From Diphasiastrum complanatum (lineage: Eukaryota; Streptophyta; Lycopodiopsida; Lycopodiales; Lycopodiaceae): 64,000 nt of DNA. The translations under genes and the position numbers were made by a program. Location: positions 22,366,326 to 22,430,325 of the forward strand of contig CM055108.1 in the NCBI GenBank assembly GCA_029204225.1. Reading direction: 5' to 3'. The notes below the pieces were generated by a model, which saw nothing but the letters and a program-made list of their open reading frames with translations, was not told the DNA's origin and made no database searches. Shown here one piece after another: positions 57,001 to 64,000 of the stretch (positions are counted from its first letter, which is position 1; the number at the start of each line of letters is the position of its first letter).

Positions 57001-58565
57001 TCTAGATTTGAAGCTACTAGCCTTCCATTGAGCTACACTAAAAGTACAAATGTTCAAAAAGGCCAATTTATTCTTTATGACAAGGGTAGGGCTAGCAACT
57101 ATTTGAATGCCCACAAATTGATTTCTCCTATAGGAAAACCTCCCTCCTTGTCCAGGAAAGAGGTAATACAAAGTTAAGAATGCATCCACACAAAGATCCT
57201 GTATAAAGTGTAGAACCTGGCATAACTAGTGGTGATTATCACTTGAGAGAAGATGAAGTGAATGTTTTGAATGTGAAGGTGTCCCAACGGTTGAATCAAT
57301 ATTTGCGATCAGTAAAGCTTTATATCAAAGTCACAAAAAGGCTCTTGCGAATAGCCTAACATGTAACTCATGCTATATTAGAATGTTTTAGTGTTGTAGA
57401 GCAAGTTGCAGAGATAACTGTGGTGATAGAAGGTTGAGAATTCACACCCAGGATACAAACTTGTGTTAATGAAATCACAAAAGCCTGAAAGATAGTCAAA
57501 ATTGACAGAAGGTGAAGTAGAATAAAGTTCAATTGCTTCTATTCCCAGAATTCTGTTGAAACAATGGATAATGTTTCCTGCCCGGAGAAACATGCAACAA
57601 AAGGGCTAAACAAAAGCTCCTATGCCTCCAAACATTTGAAATGTCAAAGAAATGCCGAAGAAACTTCTGAACGTCAAACGCCAATTTGCTGTAACTCACT
57701 CTAATTGTCCCTGAGCCATGTGCCAGAGCAACATCCGTTACAAACTAGAACTGCTTAGCTTCAACAGAGAGCAACTAAGGAAACCTTCACTCCCAGTATC
57801 TCTTGATGCCAAAGCTTCAGGTTTCTAGTCTAACATTCTTCCCAACCAGGTCAATCGCACATGCCCTCATACCATATAGCCCTGAAATCGCAAGCTAACA
57901 CACTCAAATCCTTCAAAAATTGATTGCAAAAGTTAAAAAGAAGATCGAGAAGCAAAGTATTAAGTAGCTTACAAAACATGTTACAACCGTTATATTGGAA
58001 AAAACCCACCATCAATACATCTTTGAAATGCCTCTCTGACAATGATCAATCAGGACCCACCTACTAATCTTAGTAAGCCCATTTATCAACAACTGCTGGA
58101 TGCTACATCACAATCTAATACCCAACAGTGGTTTTAAGAGAGAGTGTAAGCATTTGTAGCCACTGAATAAGTGTATCAAACACATTGTGCTTGTAGCCTT
58201 CTGTAAATAAAACTCTTTCATCTCTTTTGCATATGCAAACTTCATATAGCAGGCTATCATCAATACAAAGCACAGAATTTCCAACAAAGATCATAGAGTC
58301 TCCGCTTGTGCTGTTGCTGAAACTAGTTTCTTAAGTTTTAGAGTAAATTTGCATTCTGCATTGAGATTAAACTTCACCGAGATATAATCCCGAGAGCTTT
58401 CAGGGCTTAGAAAATTAGCATTGACGAAACGCTTGCTCCTTTTGTATATCTCAGGTGTGCATTCATCTAGCAATTTCATTTTTGAATCACTCCTGTTCCC
58501 AGTCTGAGATGTTAAAGAAGGATGAAACCCCACCCCCACATGAAGCTCTAAGAAATTAGGGCTAC
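54031..58565. other. Unassigned region downstream of TIC20
   Basis: The 4.5 kb are AT-rich with open frames of up to 165 codons on the minus strand (56972-56475) that show no family signature. A minus-strand frame of 82 codons (58539-58291) begins only 26 bases after the TIC20 stop; it may be 3' untranslated sequence. I see no LTR, RT or tRNA. Confidence 0.4.
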
Positions 58566-59417
58566 CTAAAAAACCTGCGCGTCAGCAGCATCTGCAACAA
58601 GTGGAAGCCTGGGAGTTTTTCCCAACAGACAGGAGCTGAAACCAAACACAAAGCATGCTACGAGGTAAAGGAAGACTGTGTTGTAGAAACTTACCAAAAC
58701 GTCATACCCTATGCCTCCATCAGCAGGAATTGTGTGCTCTATCAGACTTGGAATGATCAACAGAACATCCAAAACAACAGCCTGCATTGTGTTGAACCTC
58801 ACATACCGACTGAAATTTGGATTCCTAACCACTACCAGGTAAAGCGTGAAGAATGCCACAACGCTTGCAAAAGGATAGGTCTTATAGAACCCTAGAAGGG
58901 GCAAGAAGGGCTGCAAAAGAGCTTGAGTGGCAGGGAACTGCATAAAGAGGAAACGGCCATACTGAACGCCATCAAGAAAAGGCAGCAGGTAACCTAAAGC
59001 AGCAATGATGCGCTCATCCACTTCCACCGACTCTTTGCTTGCCTGCACTCTCACATTCCGCTTCTTTCCCACAACAGTTTTTAGGGTTAGGGTATGCGAG
59101 CAAGGAGCTGCTGCCATTGGCAGCCGGCTCTGCAAGGCGATGCCATTGTGCAAGGCAGATGATTGTATACATGATGCAGCTACTTTTGCAACTAAACCCA
59201 CTGGATTGGCCGCATTGGATAGCAATATGGTGCGTGGAGCAGACAGGGTTTGAGGGTAAGCACACCTGTTTATGAGAAATTGGTCATTAGATAGGGATTT
59301 GCGAGCAGTACCTAGCTCTTGCTGCTGCCGCAACAGCTGAGCAAAGGATGATGATGATGGTGAATGCGAAGACTGGCGTGAATGGCAAAAGATGGAGGAC
59401 GAGGAAGCAATAGCCAT
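58566..59417 (-). CDS. TIC20: TIC20-family protein of the inner chloroplast envelope translocon (TIC20-II-like)
   Basis: The frame is single and open, 283 residues, with no intron needed. TIC20 proteins are four-helix membrane proteins of the inner plastid envelope that help import preproteins. Residues 1 to about 125 are a Ser/Ala/Arg-rich, acid-poor transit peptide (MAIASSSSIFCHSRQ), with a likely cleavage near RVQA-SKES. The mature part starts DERIIAALGYLLPFLDGVQY (135-153). Its hallmark is YLVVVRNPNFSRYVRFNTMQ (193-212), followed by AVVLDVLLIIP. Hydrophobic helices lie at about 137-155, 165-198, 208-224 and 240-263, and the tail is GKTPRLPLVADAADAQVF. The hallmark and tail favour TIC20-II over TIC20-I. 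I chose Met 59417 because transit peptides typically start Met-Ala; an upstream in-frame Met at 59447 would add ten residues. No stops or lost residues are visible, so this is the one gene here likely to work. Confidence 0.92.
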   Translation of the reverse strand: MAIASSSSIFCHSRQSSHSPSSSSFAQLLRQQQELGTARKSLSNDQFLINRCAYPQTLSAPRTILLSNAANPVGLVAKVAASCIQSSALHNGIALQSRLPMAAAPCSHTLTLKTVVGKKRNVRVQASKESVEVDERIIAALGYLLPFLDGVQYGRFLFMQFPATQALLQPFLPLLGFYKTYPFASVVAFFTLYLVVVRNPNFSRYVRFNTMQAVVLDVLLIIPSLIEHTIPADGGIGYDVLVSFYNTVFLYLVACFVFGFSSCLLGKTPRLPLVADAADAQVF

Positions 59418-59518
59418 AGCTGGATGTATACTAAGATGATAAGTCAAATGTGCTCTTTCATTTTAAGCCATGAGAGGACCCTTGTTTTTAGTCTTCTTCT
59501 ATTTTTAGTTCCTCTTTT

Positions 59519-59540
59519 ATGAACCCTAATTAGGGTTCAT
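59519..59540. promoter_or_regulatory. Palindromic double telo-box upstream of TIC20
   Basis: The 22-bp perfect palindrome has core GAACCCTAATTAGGGTTC. It places AACCCTAA, the plant telo-box, on both strands about 100 bases upstream of the ATG at 59417. Telo-boxes are found in promoters of many plant growth and ribosome-linked genes; a role here is inferred from sequence and position only. I cannot point to a firm TATA box. Confidence 0.6.
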
Positions 59541-59667
59541 GAAGTCCATGGAACTTTAGGAGGTGTAATGTCTCGGATTCAAATCCCTACATTTTATGGA
59601 GAATATTGCACTTGAAACTTACGAGTAAAAAGCGCTCCAGTTTTTTGTGTGTGGGTTGGGGTTGGGG
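59541..59667. other. TIC20 upstream flank
   Basis: No gene. It ends in a GT/G-rich stretch (about 59645-59670) leading into the foldback. Confidence 0.45.
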
Positions 59668-59760
59668 GGGAAGGCCTGAGGGCCTTCCTTGTTGGGAGGG
59701 CCCTTGCCCGAGGGTAGGCCCCGACTAGCAAGGAAGGCCCGAGGGCTTCAGGCCTTCCCC
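59668..59760. repeat. GC-rich foldback
   Basis: GGGGAAGGCCTGAGGGCC with CTTCCTTG (59667-59693) is complementary to CAAGGAAGGCCCGAGGGC with TTCAGGCCTTCCCC (59729-59760). The stem is about 27-32 bp with one indel and a spacer of about 35 bases. Confidence 0.75.
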
Positions 59761-59782
59761 TACGTAATGCCATTGTGCAAAG

Positions 59783-59890
59783 GTTTTTTTTTTTTTTTTC
59801 CGTTTTTTGACCTTACGGTACGGCCGTACGGCCGTACGAGTGGACCAGTTCTTTTTTTTTTTTTCGGTTTTTTGCCGTTTTTTTTTTTCG
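59783..59890. repeat. T-runs flanking a GGCCGTAC palindrome
   Basis: Three runs of 11-16 T are separated by CCGTTTTTTG-like spacers. Between the first two lies GTACGGCCGTACGGCCGTAC (about 59818-59837), a perfect palindrome made of tandem GGCCGTAC. Looks like a repeat-element terminus; not coding. Confidence 0.65.
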
Positions 59891-59962
59891 CAAATTTTTT
59901 GACGTTTGTGGTGGAATGTGGATGTGGACAGCCAATGACGGGCTGCCCACATAGCACATGCA

Positions 59963-60080
59963 CATTCCACCGGAGAGAGGAGAGAGAACGTGCATTCCAC
60001 CGTGGAGAGGAGAGAGAAAGTGAATTCCACCGGAGAGAGAAGAGAGAATGACAAATTCCTAGGAGAGAGAAAATTGGATA
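59963..60080. repeat. Purine-rich minisatellite
   Basis: Three to four imperfect copies of a unit of about 30 bases (ATTCCACCGGAGAGAGGAGA plus GAGAAAGTG) start near 59965, 59994, 60024 and 60053. A frame reading HRREERERAFHRGEERES is by-product. Confidence 0.75.
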
Positions 60081-60189
60081 GACATTATGCTCCTGGAGGT
60101 GGTCCCAAAATACAAAGGACACTTGAGCACAAGGCATTACGTTGATAGAATTCCTATGACATGCTTTGCATCTTAAATATTACAAATTT
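60081..60189. other. Short spacer before the copia remnant
   Basis: Nothing recognised. Confidence 0.4.
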
Positions 60190-60802
60190 TATGTACAAAG
60201 AGGGATCATATGCACTTAGATTGAATCCAAGTGAGATAAGATATGAGGTTAGCCTTGCATACTAAGACCTTGGGCTTGTTTAAGCCCATACAAGCTTTTG
60301 AATAAGAGACAAACCTTGGATTCTTCACCTTCTTTAATAAAGCCCTCGGATTGCTCCATATAAATTTCCTCCTCAAGATAGCCATTGAGGAAGGCATTAG
60401 AAACATCAAGTTAGAACATCCTCCATTAGAAATGATAACTCTTATAGTCACTATCTTGGCCACGGGGCAAAAGTGTCTTCATAGTCAGACCTTTTATTTG
60501 AGCATATCCTTTGGCACATAGTCTTTTTTGAATCTGCTGATAGATCCATCAAATTTGTTTTACTTCACTCGAAACACCCATTTGCATCCAATAACATGCT
60601 TGTTGATAAGTGGATCCACAAGCTCCCAAATGTTGTTAGAAATCAAGGCTTCATACTCCTTAGACATGGCTTCAAACCACTCCTTATATTGGACTGCATC
60701 TTGGACATCTCTTGGCTCACCATGAGAAATGAAAAATGCCTGGCATGAGGTGCCATCCTCCACTTGCTTGCCTTTCTCCACATATGTGAGCCTCATTGAT
60801 TT

Positions 60803-60847
<45 letters not shown>
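60190..60847 (-). pseudogene. Copia RT N-terminal remnant
   Basis: From about 60800 it reads KGKQVEDGTSCQAFFISHGE, DVQDAVQYKEWFEAMSKEYE and NNIWELVDPLINKHVIGCKW (the WxL...CKWV block). Shifted frames continue [30 protein letters not shown] in place of MDVxxAFLNGxLxEEI, and [20 protein letters not shown]. The catalytic blocks are lost. Downstream sequence ends near 60190 without LTR. Confidence 0.72.
60809..60845. repeat. CT microsatellite
   Basis: About 18 CT repeats inside the copia RT linker; on the minus strand it reads Glu-Arg repeats. Confidence 0.9.
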
Positions 60848-60848
<1 letters not shown>

Positions 60849-61900
60849 CTCTCATAGATCTTCTTGGTGTAATTGCTTGAAGATCCTCCTCCTCCTCTTC
60901 AAGCCTCGACCCCACCACATTTTGATTGGCATCAAGATTGATAATTGGTGATTCTCCATGAGATAGCTTGATCTCAGCCCATCCATTCTTCCAAGATTGT
61001 GAAAAGTCTTTTGATGCTATCATCACCACCTGCATGGTCTTCATCATGACATCTTTACTAATGTGAATCTTATTCATTACATGATCAAAATACCTGTACG
61101 CTTTTGTCCTCTCATCATAGCTGACAAAGATACACTTGATTGCTTTGGCATCGAGTTTGCTTCACTTATCCTTTGGTACATGTACATATGCCTTGCACCC
61201 AAAGACACGGAACTTGTCAATTCTAGGCTTCATTCCCATAAGAGCCTCTTCGAAAGTCACATTTGGAACCACAATATGGGACTTCTATTTTGCAGGAATG
61301 TTGCCACATTGCACGCCTCCGAAGAATTTGAGTTTGGTAAGCCCATTCGCTTCATCACGGAGCGTGCACTACCATAATGGTACTATTTTTTTTCTTTCAG
61401 CTACACCATTAATATGCGGCGTGTGTGCTCGAGTAGATTGTCTTTGATGCCATGTTCCTTGCAAAAGCCTTCAAAATCATCATATTTATATTCGCCCCCT
61501 CTATCTGATCTACGCACTTTGATTCGTGCATTCAACTGGTTCTCCACCAAAGCCTTGAATTTTTTGAAGCAAGCAAAAGCATCAGATTTTTTCTTCAAGA
61601 AATATATCCATGTCCTCCTGGAGTAATCATCTATGAAAGTCATAAAATAATAAGCTCCCCCTATCGACATGCTCTTCATTGGGCCGCACAAATCACTTTG
61701 AATGAGTTCAAGTGGTTTCTTGGCTCTTGCAGCTCCACCTTTTTTTAATGTCTCCCTATGATGCTTTCCCATTACACATCCCTCACATATGGAGTGGTAA
61801 TCATCCTGTAATGCTGGTAGTCCATTCACCATCTTCAATTTTGCCATCAATCTCAGACTCCCATAATTCAAGTGTCTCATTCTTTTGTGCCACAATTCTG
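60848..61900 (-). pseudogene. Copia integrase remnant
   Basis: The pre-integrase zinc region is [17 protein letters not shown] with [14 protein letters not shown]. The core has [20 protein letters not shown] (first Asp), [17 protein letters not shown] and [18 protein letters not shown] (second Asp; Arg for Asn in DNGGEY). After a frameshift near 61405 it reads GVAERKK (Glu). Later frames give FEEALMGMKPRIDKFRVFGC and RYFDHVMNKIHISKDVMM, the linker, and EEEEDLQAITPRRSMRV. It is joined in order with the RT remnant at 60190-60847, so the two form one decayed element. Confidence 0.82.
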
Positions 61901-62813
61901 ATTGTGATGATCCTAACTCAGGGTTTTCACAACATCCTGGGCACCTAGTAAGCTTTGTACAGTCCTTTATCAGGAAAATTCTTTTGCTCTGAGGTTGCCT
62001 TGGTACACGTGATGCACTTCTTCAGCTAGTTTGCAAATCGGTGAAGAATTGAGTGAATTTTGGCCGGAAACTCCTCCAAGCTTCTTAAGAGCTCTTTCCC
62101 ACAAGAGAATCTCAAATATGTGATGGTTCAAAAAACTGGAATTCAGCATGAATTATCTACTTCTGATATTGCAAAGGCCCTTCTCCTTTCCACGAAAAAA
62201 CAGTTGAATCACTAACCGTTGACCAACCATCTCAAACTGACATGATTCGACTTAGATTTTTCTTCAAATCTAATTCTCTTTGTTGCCCACTGATTGCAAT
62301 CACCAGGAGCAGAACTAAGTAAAACGTGTTACCGTCGAACTTGAAAGTAACCGTAAAGAAACCACAGATTGATTATTGCTAATTTAATTAAAACTATGTG
62401 GCTAAAACATCGAAATCACAAACTAGATCTCGCTTAGACTAGATTGGCAAGCAAAAACATGAATTTTTTGATGAAACAAGCTAGATATGAGAAAAACTTG
62501 ATGTGTAGTTGGGTGCCCTACCCACCTCACTTTGAATAGCAATAACTTCCTCAAGACAGCTTTCCAACAAGCTACCATGCACTAGATTTGGATCTATCTT
62601 GAAGAAACACCAACAAATCAAAAATAGGTGATCTCACATGTGTTTGAGCACTATTGTCCATATAGTACCCATCATGGATCTAATCAATGTGTTTTACATC
62701 CCTCTTGATCCAAAAATCACTTTGATAGCTATCGAAATTCGCTACACCCCCAAAATCTAGTTTTCAAGCCAAAATCACTTTAAACTTGATGCAAGCAATC
62801 CAACCTTAGGCTA
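61901..62813 (-). other. Copia leader-like sequence, no gene
   Basis: Lies between the integrase remnant and a copia primer site. No gag, knuckle or protease is readable. From about 62450 to 62813 it resembles the other copia leaders (GGTAGGGCACCC near 62515). The coding 5' half of the element appears lost, or two elements meet here. Confidence 0.5.
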
Positions 62814-62825
62814 GCTCTAGTACCA
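62814..62825 (-). other. Copia primer-binding site (two-base variant)
   Basis: The minus strand reads TGGTACTAGAGC against the standard TGGTATCAGAGC, directly next to an LTR end. Confidence 0.7.
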
Positions 62826-62991
62826 TGTGTACTTTTCACACGTGTGAGGACTTCTCAAACAATGTAATTGATCTTCTAAGGGATGTGTGATTGCACATAG
62901 ATCTATCTGTAGGAGGTAGGACATGAACGAAGAAGAGAGAAGAGTCCGTGATCTGATCAGAGTGAGTGAACAAGCGTGAACAAGAAGTAAG
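62826..62991 (-). repeat. Copia 5' LTR stub, cut by the next element
   Basis: Begins TGTGTACTTTTCACACGTGT at the primer site and is broken at 62991, where a plus-strand LTR of another copia starts. The break indicates nested insertion. Confidence 0.55.
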
Positions 62992-63921
62992 TGTGAAAAA
63001 TACAAAAATAAGCTTGGTAGAGGCCAAAAATATTGTATATAGATAAACACACATGTGTGGAGCCTGTTTCCACGTGTGAAAATAGTGTACTTGTCATGTA
63101 CCATAATCATATAGGTTGTACATATGATTTAGTTCAAGTTCTAGTGGCTAAAAAGGCCAAAAACTAGTTTTCTAGACATATGACACATGGCATCAATCTA
63201 TTGATTGCATGAGCCACATCCTTTGGTTAGGTGTCATATCCCATGTGTAGAGGACAGCTCACATGTGTGGAATAAGCTGAAGTAGGCAAATTTTGACTTC
63301 TAGAAGATTTCCAAGTAGATATCCATATAGAAGGAAAATGTGTGTAGAGGACAGCTCACATGTGTGGAATAATCTGAAGTAGGCGAATTTTGACTTCTAG
63401 AAGATTTCCAAGTAGATCTCCATATAGCAGGAAAATGGACCAAAAGTGCTCAAAATAGAAGGTTTTGTCCAAGTGTCAGTTTTGCATGATGAATCATCAT
63501 ATGACAAAGCACCTTCACACATGTGGGATCAGAGGGATGATCAGTACCACGAGCTCCCACTTATTGTATGTATAGAGCCACATTTGGCCATAATCAATGT
63601 GAGACACCAATCTTGGTTTTGGAAGCAATTTTGAGTGATTCTCTCCATTTGTCTACATTCGTTTTGATTGTTTTGAGGTTCTATCAATGTGTACTTGATT
63701 TTCAGGTTGGAGTCCGTACCCTGACAGGGTTTCACACGTGTGAAACCAGCAAGTACATTTACCTTCAATAAATGATTGTTCTTGTTTGGATTTTATGTCT
63801 AGAATTGATCTAGATTGATCTTAATCTTATGTAGATTGATAGATCAAGTAAATCTAACATCCAAACCCTCTTGAAGATCAGATTAGGATCCACTCTTGGT
63901 CCTTTTTGTACTTTTTGCACA
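62992..63921 (+). repeat. Copia 5' LTR of an element running off the window
   Basis: 930 bp from TGTGAAAAATAC to TTTTTGCACA, same family as 37990-38818. Paired ACACACATGTGTGG and TTTCCACGTGTGAAA sites lie at about 63047-63078. A tandem duplication of about 97 bp (63244-63340 and 63341-63437) makes it longer than its relative. Confidence 0.88.
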
Positions 63922-63934
63922 TGGTATTAGAGCC
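63922..63934 (+). other. Copia primer-binding site
   Basis: TGGTATTAGAGCC, one base from the initiator Met tRNA site, directly after the LTR. The leader continues to the window end (64000). Confidence 0.85.
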
Positions 63935-64000
63935 TAGTACAAGAGGTTTTTTTGAAATTGATAGGGTTAATCCAAATCAAAGCCAAAATTAGCAGTTTTT

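Noticed and set aside
56475-57189. Overlapping minus-strand frames of 165 and 106 codons
   Set aside because: Composition is not convincingly coding, no motif, and the frames stop without forming one protein.
58291-58539. 82-codon minus-strand frame just after TIC20
   Set aside because: No recognisable domain; more likely 3' untranslated sequence of TIC20.
59725-60137. Frames with Lys runs or Arg/Glu repeats next to TIC20
   Set aside because: Produced by the T-runs and the purine minisatellite.

Overview
The window is nuclear DNA from a land plant. It holds one apparently functional gene, a plastid TIC20-family protein-import gene (58566-59417, minus strand), inside a dense, nested field of decayed retroelements. 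A plastid transit peptide, a telo-box palindrome upstream of that gene, Ty3/gypsy and Ty1/copia elements and initiator-Met-tRNA primer sites all point to a plant. The species cannot be fixed from sequence alone. A LINE with a C-terminal restriction-like endonuclease, rare in flowering plants, makes a non-seed plant or gymnosperm plausible; that is inference.

Layout. 1-1299 and 13125-13627 belong to a minus-strand copia element (gag start, leader, primer site, 5' LTR). Its LTR is split by a complete 11.8-kb minus-strand Ty3/gypsy element (1300-13119; TSD AATGG on both sides). That element has gag, protease, RT, RNase H and integrase, plus a broken extra ORF between integrase and the 3' LTR. 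13628-22005 is mostly unassigned, with a decayed plus-strand gypsy gag at 17475-18570. 22006-22148 is a near-perfect foldback abutting the 3' LTR of a chromovirus remnant (22161-about 22770). A minus-strand copia follows it (23059-28413). 28414-31995 holds decayed sequence and the 3' end of a plus-strand copia.

32044-37151 is a complete but non-autonomous plus-strand copia with paired 823-bp LTRs. It has lost RT and RNase H and ends in an unusual ORF. A second element on the minus strand (3' LTR 37990-38818, ORF 38960-40867) carries a related ORF in which the same module occurs twice. 41885-42277 is a large foldback. 42490-48790 holds three more broken copia pieces. 49190-50660 is a decayed coding stretch that matches no retroelement domain I recognise. 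50690-54030 is the LINE. 54060-58560 is unassigned. TIC20 follows, then a GC-rich foldback, a purine minisatellite, further minus-strand copia pieces (60190-62991), and finally the 5' LTR and primer site of a plus-strand copia that runs off the window.

Apart from TIC20, every recognisable coding region carries stops, frameshifts, deletions or lost catalytic residues. The most unusual items are the repeated non-RT module shared by two non-autonomous copia elements, the extra gypsy ORF and the roughly 140-bp repeats found both in the gypsy leader and in front of that ORF, a position-conserved pair of CACGTG/CACATG sites in five copia LTRs, the unidentified fossil coding region at 49-50.7 kb, and the LINE.
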